A stretch of 50,158 bases of DNA from a virus, in the IMG/VR virus record IMGVR_UViG_3300045993_000593, positions 1 to 50,158 of that record. One strand, written 5' to 3'. This document shows, piece after piece, positions 25,301 through 33,715 of this stretch (position 1 is the stretch's first letter; every line of letters begins with the position of its first letter). The position numbers and the translations under genes are program-made. Below the pieces are notes generated by a model. It was not told the origin of the DNA. It saw only the letters and a list, made by a program, of their open reading frames with translations, and did not search any database.

Positions 25301-25606
25301 GAACTGCAAGATAAAATCAAGCAGGCATCCGGAGACCAGTCGATGCTGGCCGACCTGAACGCCTCGCTGGCTTTGGCGCAACAAATCCATAGCGCAAACC
25401 AGAAGAAATTAGCGGACGAGGCAAAGAGCAGGGAAGCCTCCGCCCAACCCAACAAAAGCACACAGACACCCCAAGCCTCCACACCGATGGTGCGCTATGA
25501 GATTATTGTCAACAATAAAAAACATACCGTCGATGCCACGGCAAGCTCCAGCGTCGATATGTTTGCCGCCTTTGACTCGCTGAAAAAGGCGCAGAATCTG
25601 CAATGA
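22361..25606 (+). CDS. Tail tape measure protein
   Basis: The protein is 1081 aa. It begins with coiled-coil heptads (about 10-170), then has a tape-measure core: IRNTIASFAAMATAYVGFQQ, FESLNVSLQTLMGSMEGAQQ, FAKDTPVSLDGVSQAFIRLK and GAIGQREIRLLIEEIGKSS. More helices follow, then another coiled coil near 920-1010. Length sets tail length; by the usual proportionality the tail is long, about 160 nm. It sits upstream of the distal tail genes. The 4-bp overlap with the next gene supports the end. Confidence 0.95.
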   Translation: MSANQTELTLKITTDQAQAVQALIDLGNRLETLGQELDTAKAKSATLENAWEAVGQQVDHLGLQIALGKKQLQDMAANGIGKTHADYIDLKREIQDNEAALRRLMPSLNQAEREYRAQAAAVSNLDAKIKQNTATYQANSAALQKAGVNVDHLQGEFARLTRQADQSAQALKAQAAASKTAGDGAAGLGTSIRNTIASFAAMATAYVGFQQLKQSIMSVIETGGKFESLNVSLQTLMGSMEGAQQASDWIVKFAKDTPVSLDGVSQAFIRLKAYGLDPMDGTLQSLVDQNAKMSGTQEDLMGMIMGVGQAWTKQKLQAEEANQLIERGVPVWEILSKVMGKSTAEVMALSKAGAIGQREIRLLIEEIGKSSAGAAKAQMSTWGGLISTLSDNWTQFLNTIAKSGSLDWFKDKVKEINQAFTDMAKSGELQAKAHELSQAIKGVAIAADAGASLVAAGWKKIQIAGTYIAEYVVTVEAGWERLKLGPKIDFSKINADFAKQREEILHGSEAIKQQAAAANELAESHAKIAGSLIQGTDALRGFTKESDRLDGFAKAIKASADDTKGAATAWKDYLETVKSSDLAALIAEATSKMAEFGPIIGQNSEKMKEWQSVIDTALGESFKRAGVDAEAALTGISTAVSKSIKDILALQQSMTASGMEAQKAAKITLDALTGMIPKAKTTGDIAAIRTELQTLGQGAQAATPLFNGLTSAYQQLDEQQKKLAPGSAALTLALNQSRASAEALAAKFKDGTATAADFAKANADAASAAQMLAAAEGQAAAATGSLSNAQIAANSVMAEKAAHNTTVRATNAQMAEEEQKQASDKHASMARASDDGVQYTATQSLMTQALWKFGEAGIAAIKSTNEQSLSFDTWFQQMERWRIMAEQQIESAAFWEQGLQRATLSGEGLSAWIAGASRDFDKLGKENLSGLNAALDAAKAKLESLRQAADDTRRSLQDELDQIEGNQASIEQRRYESRIAELQDKIKQASGDQSMLADLNASLALAQQIHSANQKKLADEAKSREASAQPNKSTQTPQASTPMVRYEIIVNNKKHTVDATASSSVDMFAAFDSLKKAQNLQ

Positions 25607-26001
25607 ACTCGCTAACCGTGGGCATGACGACCATTACCTTACCCGATGACCTGCTTTGGGCGGACGAGCTGTCATGGAGCACGGTCGCCCAGTCGGTCAA
25701 GCGCAGCGTGGACGGCGCGGCGATTGTGCAGGAGTCCATCAAGCAATCCGGCCGTACCGTCACGGTCAAAAGCCCGACTGAAGGCGGATGGATCAGCCGT
25801 TCCACGGTTCAAGCGATCATTGCAGCGGCGGAATCCCGCCCGACGGTGACCTTGAGTTTGGCCGGATATTCAAACATGACGGTGAAGTTCCGCTTCGACG
25901 GCGGTTCCTGCCTGGATGTCGAACCGGCTTTCACACAGTCGTTGCCCCCGTCCGGCGATCAATTCTATTCGATTGAAGCCCTTAAATTCATTGAGTTGTA
26001 G
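25603..26001 (+). CDS. Distal tail-like protein
   Basis: The protein is 132 aa, coupled to the tape measure by ATGA. Beta-sandwich pattern (TVGMTTITLPDDLLWADE, VTLSLAGYSNMTVKFRF) and position directly after the tape measure suggest a distal tail or baseplate-hub adapter. No specific family motif was recognised. Confidence 0.6.
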   Translation: MNSLTVGMTTITLPDDLLWADELSWSTVAQSVKRSVDGAAIVQESIKQSGRTVTVKSPTEGGWISRSTVQAIIAAAESRPTVTLSLAGYSNMTVKFRFDGGSCLDVEPAFTQSLPPSGDQFYSIEALKFIEL

Positions 26002-26003
26002 AC

Positions 26004-29000
26004 ATGACCCTATCCATTGAAAACGTCAAGCTCCAAACGCCCGAACGCACGACGGGAAACACCGGCGGACGCATGTCCGGCAATGAATTGGTGGACGGGC
26101 AGCTTAACAACCTGTTCCCCAACCTGACGACCGTGGACTTCACAGCGGGCGGGGTTTACATCGGCAAATGTTACGCATGGGTCAATTCCAATAACGTGGA
26201 CCAATTGCGCGGGGCCTATGCCGTGCTGACCAAACCGCCCACGAATCCAGACGTGACTGTGGCAATGTTAACGACAAGGAATTGGTTCGACTACATCGAT
26301 GCACACCGTGCGCACCTTAGCAATTACCTGTCCATTGGTCCTAGGATAAACTGGATACCCGCCGAAGGCGGCGCTGTTCAAGGTAGTTTGCAAATACAGG
26401 TTTGGGGCGGGGTGGATACGCCCAAGCCGGAAATCGGCAACACCTATTTTCTGGTCTACCACGAAGGGCTAGTGGACGAAGTGCGCGAGGCCATTAAAGT
26501 CGTAGACCTCACTCACACCGTCGAGCAGTTTGAGGACGAGAAAGGCACGTTCTACAAGCGCATTGTCAATATGCGGCTGGCCGCCGAGATCAACCAAACC
26601 TACACCGGGACCACCATGGCGCGGTATGCGGCCGGCGCGTTGCCAACATCGCTGCATTCGACCATTGCGGCGGGGGCTTCGCGGGTTTGGGGGGTCATGA
26701 AACTGGCTTCGCCAATACTTCAGGGCGATACCTCGTTCAGCGTGGAATCGATTTATACCCAAATCGTCCCGGCTTCCATCTCCGAGACGCTGGCAACCGA
26801 CCAGACTGCGGCGGGGCGCTCGCTGGTGCTTATCCCCGGCATGGGAGGCAATGTCAGCTTTGAATATGTGCTAGACATCGGCCCTGGCTACAACCTCTAT
26901 TTGGGGCAGCCAGCGCAAATCGGGTCGGTCTCCATTGTGGCGGGCCCGTCAACGTTGTCGGAAATTGGCGGAAACCTGTATAGCGGAGGGGCGCTGGTCG
27001 CCAACATCGACCACGAACACGGCATCATCCTACCAGTCACCGGTTCCCCAACGTATACCGGCAGCAAAACCGTCAGTTTCAGCCCTTCCGGGGCGATTGC
27101 ACAGCCGCTGTCTTCGTCTTCCATCCTTGTGACCCTGACCAACCAAGGCCGGGTTTGGTCATTCAACATCCCCACACGCCCGACGAAGGGTTCCATTGTC
27201 ATTAATTACATGGCGGGCGGCCAATGGTACGAGTTGCGCGACAATGGCACGACGATTGTCGGCAGCAGCACGGACTATGGCTCTGCCTCCCTGTCATCGC
27301 TCAATACCCTGTCCATGTCATTCGGCACCGCCCCTGACGTAGACTCCCGCATCATCATCTACTGGGGCGTGGATGTTTACACGCTGGACCAGTCGGCCAG
27401 CTTGGTGCCCAAGGCGAAGTTTGAAATCAACACGGCGGTTGCCCTGACCCCGTTGACCGTTGGCATAGAATGGACTGATTCAGAGGGTGCAAAAGTTGCA
27501 CTTGACGATGGCAGCGGGGCGTTGACCGGCGATGCGACGGGGACTGTCTACTACGCGAAAAAGCAAATCGTAATCCAGCCCAACCGCACGCCGACCAAAG
27601 GCACGGTATTCACCGTCAGCGTCACGCCTAGGCTGTCTGCCACCGAGGTTTTCACCCAAGCGTCGATCACTGCCGGGGATGTCGTCGTATCCGGGGGGAT
27701 GGCCTCATTCACCACGGCGCATTTCCCGATCATAGAAAAATCCATCTGGATGATCTACGAGGGGCTTAGAATCCCCGGCCAAGTCAAAAAGACCGGTTAT
27801 TCCGTCCCTTTTTACACGGCGATTGCGGTTGGGCATACCGTCACTGAAAACGTGTTGACGGACGGCAGCACTAACTGGCGTGACAATGGGTCGGGCGGGT
27901 TCACGTCGGGGTTTGCCGGTTCCGTCAATTACGCCACCGGCGAATTCAGCGTGGATGCAACCCCGACCATTGCCGCGTCAGTCAAACAAGATTGGGATTA
28001 CGGAGTGGCCGCGCCTGGCGGGGCTTATGCCGGCACCAGCTTTGTCGGCTGGAGCTACGAGCCTAAAGACGTCGAGTTTGGCGAGGGTTGGAAAGCCACA
28101 CTGACTTACTTATATGACGATGTATTGACGGCGGTCATCGAATACCATGCGGCATCAGTCGCGTTGATCGACTTCCTTCCTAACACGGGAGGGCGCATCG
28201 TTCCCGGCTCATTGCGCTTCACTTGGTGCGGCAAGACCGTCATGGAGCAAAACGGCGCGTTGTATGCCGATGTCTCGACCGCCACCGGTTCCGGCGTTCT
28301 GGTCGGCACGTTAGACCTGGCAGGGCGCAGGGCTTCCATGACCACTTGGATAGAATACGAGAACAGCCCGCAATTGATTTCACTATTGACGCGGCTGTCC
28401 GATGACATCCTGTCAGAGATTACCATCAAAGTCCCGTCCCCTCCCATTAAAACCGGTGGGTTTACTGTGCGGGCCACGCAATTGGATGGCACGATGATTA
28501 CGGCGACGGTGGGAGGCGACGGATCGATTTTGGATGTGGGGATGTATGGCAAAGTCTGGTATGAAATGGGCGTGGCTCACGTTCGCTTCGGCGACTGGGT
28601 GACGGCGGCGGGCAACGAAGGCGAACCGTGGTATCAAGCCTTGAACGTCGTTGGCGGGCAAGTCTTCAAGCCCGCGCCTGTCTTCGCCCAGTCCGTGGTC
28701 TATGATGCGACCCTGCAAAGCCGCTCCGCCCTGCCAGCCGACGTGATCGAGATTGAAACCGCCACCTTGCCCAGCGACGGCAAGCTTGAAGTGGTGCGTG
28801 CCCGCGACATGTTGTACTTGCATGACGACGATTCCATTACGGTTACGACACCCTCGGATGGCGAGGCGTTCGATTGCGGGCGCACGGCGCTGGAGCGCAT
28901 ATGGGTGAAGGATGCCACCGGATTGGCCGTTCCGCCAACCAAATACACCGCCACCGATGCGGAACTGGACGCGGGCGTGTGCCATTGGGCCAATCCGCTG

Positions 29001-29624
29001 AATTTGGACGGGTACACGACACCGTTGACGGTCTACCACCGCATCAGCGAAACCCGCACCGTCGGCGTGGTCGGGCGCTTCGGCACTTGCCGACTGCGGG
29101 ACTTGCCGTTTTCGCGTGATTATCCCGCCGGGGCATTTATTAGCTCCATGCTGTACATGGGCCATCTATTCGCCGACTGGTCCGTACCCGAGTTCAAGCA
29201 GACCTGGCAATCGTGGGCCACGGCCGGAACCGGCAACGACGCGGCGGCGGCTTACGATTACGGAAACTTCCCGTTCACCGTCAAGAACAACGGCGTGACC
29301 GTCAAATGCCGGGTGGCGTTCGTGTTCCAAACCACAACGACCTTCCGCTGTTTGCTGGAGGGCTTCGGCCAGATCGACTCCAACATCCCCATCACGGCGG
29401 ATTATGCCCCCATCAACCCGGCGACGGGCCAGCCGTATTTCACCATCACCGGCAACCACGACGGCGACGAACCATGGGGGGAAGGCTGGGCGGTTTTGAA
29501 TTATGTGCTATTTGAATTGCAACCGTCCTCGTTCCCGATTGAGCCGGTGCGTTGCGTCATGCCCTCCGACCCGGTGACCGGCATGGATTCTGCCACCATA
29601 GAAATTCACGGCAATTTCGGATAA
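26004..29624 (+). CDS. Large tail tip / central hub protein
   Basis: The protein is 1206 aa, beta-rich throughout, without a signal peptide or catalytic motif that I can see. The order tape measure, short adapter, very large protein, then a 631-aa protein and collagen-like fibre matches lytic and temperate siphoviruses of the Nazgul/Chi type. Probable role: central tail fibre or hub that makes contact with the host. Exact family uncertain. Confidence 0.7.
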   Translation: MTLSIENVKLQTPERTTGNTGGRMSGNELVDGQLNNLFPNLTTVDFTAGGVYIGKCYAWVNSNNVDQLRGAYAVLTKPPTNPDVTVAMLTTRNWFDYIDAHRAHLSNYLSIGPRINWIPAEGGAVQGSLQIQVWGGVDTPKPEIGNTYFLVYHEGLVDEVREAIKVVDLTHTVEQFEDEKGTFYKRIVNMRLAAEINQTYTGTTMARYAAGALPTSLHSTIAAGASRVWGVMKLASPILQGDTSFSVESIYTQIVPASISETLATDQTAAGRSLVLIPGMGGNVSFEYVLDIGPGYNLYLGQPAQIGSVSIVAGPSTLSEIGGNLYSGGALVANIDHEHGIILPVTGSPTYTGSKTVSFSPSGAIAQPLSSSSILVTLTNQGRVWSFNIPTRPTKGSIVINYMAGGQWYELRDNGTTIVGSSTDYGSASLSSLNTLSMSFGTAPDVDSRIIIYWGVDVYTLDQSASLVPKAKFEINTAVALTPLTVGIEWTDSEGAKVALDDGSGALTGDATGTVYYAKKQIVIQPNRTPTKGTVFTVSVTPRLSATEVFTQASITAGDVVVSGGMASFTTAHFPIIEKSIWMIYEGLRIPGQVKKTGYSVPFYTAIAVGHTVTENVLTDGSTNWRDNGSGGFTSGFAGSVNYATGEFSVDATPTIAASVKQDWDYGVAAPGGAYAGTSFVGWSYEPKDVEFGEGWKATLTYLYDDVLTAVIEYHAASVALIDFLPNTGGRIVPGSLRFTWCGKTVMEQNGALYADVSTATGSGVLVGTLDLAGRRASMTTWIEYENSPQLISLLTRLSDDILSEITIKVPSPPIKTGGFTVRATQLDGTMITATVGGDGSILDVGMYGKVWYEMGVAHVRFGDWVTAAGNEGEPWYQALNVVGGQVFKPAPVFAQSVVYDATLQSRSALPADVIEIETATLPSDGKLEVVRARDMLYLHDDDSITVTTPSDGEAFDCGRTALERIWVKDATGLAVPPTKYTATDAELDAGVCHWANPLNLDGYTTPLTVYHRISETRTVGVVGRFGTCRLRDLPFSRDYPAGAFISSMLYMGHLFADWSVPEFKQTWQSWATAGTGNDAAAAYDYGNFPFTVKNNGVTVKCRVAFVFQTTTTFRCLLEGFGQIDSNIPITADYAPINPATGQPYFTITGNHDGDEPWGEGWAVLNYVLFELQPSSFPIEPVRCVMPSDPVTGMDSATIEIHGNFG

Positions 29625-29627
29625 TGC

Positions 29628-31523
29628 ATGTACGCAACCGAAATCAACGGCGGCGACCTGGGCGGCAATGCCGATCCGATTGTCGCCCGCTACCGGGCCA
29701 ATGTCGCCGCCTTCGGGTTTGAGTGGCAGCTTGGGGTTAAGGGGTGTTTCAGGTTCGGTTTTAAGTGGTCAACCGGGGACATGTCGGTCACAACGGCCAG
29801 GATGCCATGGGGTACCGGCGCAAGGGCGTTAGCCGCGCATGAATTAGCTTGGCAAGGCTGGCCGGATTCGCTGATCGAGTCGGCTTTTGAGTGGGAAAAG
29901 GCGGAAAACGCCAACGATGATTTTACCCTGCCATGGGTGAATGCAAGGCTGGAAACAATTCAAACCGGCATGGCATGGGAGGATTCGCCCGACATGAAGG
30001 TTCCGATTCATTGGGTTTGGCAAGCCACGGCCCGCGCAGCGCGGCCTGTCGTTTTGCCATGGGGTAATGCGCAAGCCCTGGCGCAAGCCTTCAACCTGCC
30101 ATTCCTACCCTGCGCAAAACACGGCAAGGGTTGGCGGCTGCCGTGGCAAAAGGCCGGTAGGCCATTATGGTATTACCCCCAACTCATCATCCGCCCGGAC
30201 GATCCGGACCAAGGCGGCGGGCACGACCCGGAAACCGGGACGTGGATTATATTCAGAAAACGAGCCTATCGCATGTTTCATGACATCAGCTTAAAACGTC
30301 TGCCCGATATGCTGCCCATTCCGGTCAGCGGACTCTCGTTCACGATGACGGCAGACTCGCCGCATATCACATTCAGTGCCAGCGTGATTGGGCGCGAGGC
30401 GTTCGCGTCCGTGCTGGCAAGCGAATCGACGGGTGAAATACTGGTTCAAGCGGACATAGACGGGCTGGTTTTCAACAGTGTGCTGGACCCTGCATCGGCT
30501 TCCCGCTCGTTTGCCAATGACAGCTATTCGATTAGCGGCCGTTCCTTGTCGTGGTACTTGGGCAATCCCTTCTCGAAACCCCGCGACCGCACCAATGGCG
30601 ATGACTCCACCGCCCAGCAACTGGCCTTGGCGGAATTGGACGGGCTGCTCACCACCGGATGGACGGTCACATGGCCGGAAACCGGCGATTGGGCGATCCC
30701 TGCCGGGGCGTTCTCCTATGCCAACCTAACCCCCATCCAAGCAATTCAGCAATTGGCGGACGCGGGCGGCTTGATGGTCGTGCCTTCCCTGACCGGCAAG
30801 GCGCTGGACGTGCGCTTCAGGTATCCGGTCCTGCCTTGGGACTATGCCGCGACCACGCCCGACCTCATCATCCCCACATCGGCGGCCTTGTCCATTCCAC
30901 AAAAATACTACGAGCCTTACGACTACGCCAACGCGGTCTATGTCGTCGGCGGCAGTGTCGGCGGCGTGATGGCGCGGGTGTGGCGATCCGGCACGGCGGG
31001 CGACCAACTGATGCAGCAAGTGCAGAACAACCTGGCGACCGACGCGACCACGGCCTACAACATCGGCAAACGCGCCTTGGCAAGCCAATGGAAGCAGCCC
31101 ATCATCCGCGAGATTGAAATCCCCTTCGATAACGTCAGCTTCCCGATTGCCGAACTGGGGCAACTGGTCAAAGTGCAGGACTCCGAAGACGGCAATGTAT
31201 ACGGCATCGTCTCCGCCGTCACCATCTCCGTGACCGTGCAAGACGGCGGCATGGTGGAAGTCTCCCAATCCATCCGCCTGGGCGAGAATAGCGGAGACCC
31301 GCTGGCCTTGTTCCATTCCATCCTGCCGGCAGACCCGCTGCTGTTCGGCACGGTGGCATCGACCCATGCCGACGGCACACTGACCGTCGTGCAACCCGGC
31401 GGCGGATTGTTGCGGGTGCGCAATTCAGGCATTGCGGTAAGCGTCAGTGACACCGTGTTCGTCAAGTCGGGCATGGTCGTCTCAGTGGCCCCGTCGATGA
31501 CCCTCTACGAACTGGAGGCGTGA
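29628..31523 (+). CDS. Tail tip protein with tryptophan-rich N-terminus
   Basis: The protein is 631 aa. Residues about 25-175 contain repeated W-x-L/M-P-W modules (ARMPWGTGARALAAHELAW, DFTLPWVNARLE, VVLPWGNAQALA, WRLPWQKAGRP). The C-terminal two-thirds (about 230-630) read like a hub/baseplate protein of the gp27-like fold, with strands and QLVKVQDSEDGNVYGIVSAV. Its stop overlaps the next start. Function inferred from position. Confidence 0.7.
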   Translation: MYATEINGGDLGGNADPIVARYRANVAAFGFEWQLGVKGCFRFGFKWSTGDMSVTTARMPWGTGARALAAHELAWQGWPDSLIESAFEWEKAENANDDFTLPWVNARLETIQTGMAWEDSPDMKVPIHWVWQATARAARPVVLPWGNAQALAQAFNLPFLPCAKHGKGWRLPWQKAGRPLWYYPQLIIRPDDPDQGGGHDPETGTWIIFRKRAYRMFHDISLKRLPDMLPIPVSGLSFTMTADSPHITFSASVIGREAFASVLASESTGEILVQADIDGLVFNSVLDPASASRSFANDSYSISGRSLSWYLGNPFSKPRDRTNGDDSTAQQLALAELDGLLTTGWTVTWPETGDWAIPAGAFSYANLTPIQAIQQLADAGGLMVVPSLTGKALDVRFRYPVLPWDYAATTPDLIIPTSAALSIPQKYYEPYDYANAVYVVGGSVGGVMARVWRSGTAGDQLMQQVQNNLATDATTAYNIGKRALASQWKQPIIREIEIPFDNVSFPIAELGQLVKVQDSEDGNVYGIVSAVTISVTVQDGGMVEVSQSIRLGENSGDPLALFHSILPADPLLFGTVASTHADGTLTVVQPGGGLLRVRNSGIAVSVSDTVFVKSGMVVSVAPSMTLYELEA

Positions 31524-32356
31524 TGCTGGTTTTCAGCAAAGACTCCAATTCAAGGCTGGCGGCGGTTTTCCGCTCCAACCTTGCGCAGGGGGTTGCAACC
31601 GGCGCGACCTCGTTCACACTGGACGACGGGGCAGGGGACTTGCTGCCCACGTTGGCAGGTGACGATTCCATGGTGTTGTATTTCGGCTCCGACACCCATG
31701 GCGAGGAGGTAGTTTGCACCGGGCGCATGGGGGATGTGTTGGCCTGCCTGCCCATCACTCAGGACTGGCCGTATTGGACGGCGGTTTCGGCACGGGCCAC
31801 GCCGTATATGCTGAGTGCGTTTGTTCAGCGACTAGAGCTGAATGAGTTGGTTGTTTTCGGCACTGGCGACGATGCCGACCGGCTGTCTATCAATGGCACA
31901 GTGTCAGGGCCGCATTTGACCGGTCCGCAGGGCACGGCGGGGGTGAATGGTGCGCAGGGTGTCGACGGCTCTGCGGGGGCGGATGGTGCGCCGGGACAAA
32001 ATGGTGTTAACGGTGCGCCTGCCTCAGCCGATTTGCGCCTTACTGTTGTAAAGGAGACGTTCCCGCCGTTTTGCACAGTGCCGTTAAATGTGGGTTCGGT
32101 GTGGCTGGACAGCGCCACCTACCAAGCCCCAACCGCCGACATCGGCTGTGCCGACCCTGCCTATGCAGCAACCCTGAAAATCGTAAAATCCGACGGAACC
32201 GTGCTGGCAACCGTGGGCGGCTCGGCGGGGGGCATGGCATGGCACACGGCATCAGCCGGGTTCACGCTGGCTAATGCTGCTAACGTGGACATCACCCTTG
32301 AATCAAACCATCAAACTGCCGTTGCCATCGTGCGTGGCGTGAGGATTTATCAATGA
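31523..32356 (+). CDS. Collagen-like tail fibre protein
   Basis: The protein is 277 aa; the ATG at 31523 has GGAGG at 31514-31518 and is better than the GTG at 31520. A short Gly-x-y collagen-like stretch (GPQGTAGVNGAQGVDGSAG, continuing through GQNGVNG; about 136-168) joins an N-terminal attachment region to a C-terminal beta domain ending in HQTAVAIVRGVRIYQ. Such stretches form trimeric fibre shafts in phages. Confidence 0.75.
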   Translation: MLVFSKDSNSRLAAVFRSNLAQGVATGATSFTLDDGAGDLLPTLAGDDSMVLYFGSDTHGEEVVCTGRMGDVLACLPITQDWPYWTAVSARATPYMLSAFVQRLELNELVVFGTGDDADRLSINGTVSGPHLTGPQGTAGVNGAQGVDGSAGADGAPGQNGVNGAPASADLRLTVVKETFPPFCTVPLNVGSVWLDSATYQAPTADIGCADPAYAATLKIVKSDGTVLATVGGSAGGMAWHTASAGFTLANAANVDITLESNHQTAVAIVRGVRIYQ

Positions 32357-33441
32357 GCTATGTAGAATCATGGACTTTAGGCTATAACACCACGCCCACC
32401 GACCAGACCACATTGGTCAACCAGATGGCGTCGTTCTGTCTTCAATTAAAAAACTTCTTGGTAGCCGGGGGGTGGTCAGTTGTCCAAAGCTGCAACACCA
32501 CTTCGTTTGCAACGAACGGCACTGACTACTGGTCAACCATAGCCGACATCACCTTTGCAGCCACCACGTCAAACCATTCTTGGATTGTTTTGAAATCCCC
32601 AGAAGGCATGGTTGCAGGACTGGACGGTTCGTACACGGGCGACCAAAGCCGGTTGTGGTTTTCAATAGACTGCAATTATGCCAACACGGCAGCACAGGCC
32701 AAATTCTATTTCCACAGGGCCAATCCGACGATAGGCACAGCGGCGACCAACCTATGCCCAACTTCGACGTATCAATGGGGGTGGGCAACACAGCAATTCC
32801 TCCGCACTACACACGCGGCTACGGCTAGATTCCATTTTTTGAGGACGGCAAAGGGCGCATTTATGGCCTTCGTCGGTTATGCCTCGGTGGGGTATTTGCC
32901 GTTTAGTTTAAGTTTATTACCAGTTACGGCAGTCAAGCGCAACGCTGCAAATACGTTAGACTATCCATTTGCGTTGGTGGGTTTTTGCAAATGGTATGAC
33001 GCTGATTATGGTGCGCTGTATAACTACAAAGTGGCGGAAACGACAAATTCCACCACAACAAACAGAGGTCCGTGGGGGTATGGGTTGCTGGGATGGGCGT
33101 ATGATGGCACTGTGGCAAGTTTACAGCTTGGGACTGTGTCGTACTTTAACCAAAACTATAGCAATATAACAGGAATAGGTTTTGCAACCTATCCGTGGCC
33201 TGGGATGATCGGTGAAGCGTTCCCTTCCACCGGCGACGCATGGGGCGGGGCAAAGCGCATAGACGGCGATGTGCCTGTCATCTGCACGACAACCAACAAA
33301 ACTGCGGCCATCGGCATATTGTCCGACATCACCTGTTCCGGCCTGCCAGTTTCGCAATCGTCCGTTAACGACGATGCCGACGTACGATATGCTTATGTTG
33401 GAAGTTATTGGCTACCGGCTAACGTAGCCCCAACACTTTAA
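32353..33441 (+). CDS. Tail fibre / receptor-binding protein candidate
   Basis: The protein is 362 aa. It is coupled to the fibre gene before by 4 bp. Ser/Thr/Asn/aromatic-rich, with a long globular beta domain (for example PFALVGFCKWYDADYG, GYGLLGWAYDGTVASLQLG). Its distal position and composition suit a receptor-binding tip. No catalytic motif is seen. Confidence 0.7.
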   Translation: MSYVESWTLGYNTTPTDQTTLVNQMASFCLQLKNFLVAGGWSVVQSCNTTSFATNGTDYWSTIADITFAATTSNHSWIVLKSPEGMVAGLDGSYTGDQSRLWFSIDCNYANTAAQAKFYFHRANPTIGTAATNLCPTSTYQWGWATQQFLRTTHAATARFHFLRTAKGAFMAFVGYASVGYLPFSLSLLPVTAVKRNAANTLDYPFALVGFCKWYDADYGALYNYKVAETTNSTTTNRGPWGYGLLGWAYDGTVASLQLGTVSYFNQNYSNITGIGFATYPWPGMIGEAFPSTGDAWGGAKRIDGDVPVICTTTNKTAAIGILSDITCSGLPVSQSSVNDDADVRYAYVGSYWLPANVAPTL

Positions 33442-33444
33442 GTC

Positions 33445-33675
33445 ATGGCTATCATCAAGCAAGTTAAGTATTCAGGCATTATTAACACTGCAAATGCCCG
33501 TGAAGTGGCAAGACAAGCAAAATTTCCTCGCGATGTTAATTTCACTATGACCGGCATCGACAGCATCGGAACCCATGTACAGTGGACTACGACCAACCCG
33601 ATAGCCACACCGACAAGCACCACGCCAACGGCAATAGGCACTATCGCCAATGTGCAAATTCTCGCGGCGTTTTAA
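33445..33675 (+). CDS. Small virion protein at the end of the late operon
   Basis: The 76-aa protein, Thr/Ile/Ala-rich (MAIIKQVKYSGIINTANARE...), is the last plus-strand late gene. The 40 bp before the convergent primase gene include a weak CATCAT/ATGATG hairpin that could serve both strands as a terminator. No family is recognised. Confidence 0.6.
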   Translation: MAIIKQVKYSGIINTANAREVARQAKFPRDVNFTMTGIDSIGTHVQWTTTNPIATPTSTTPTAIGTIANVQILAAF

Positions 33676-33715
33676 TGCTCAACGCCAGACCATTCATCAT
33701 CGGCCTATGATGGTA

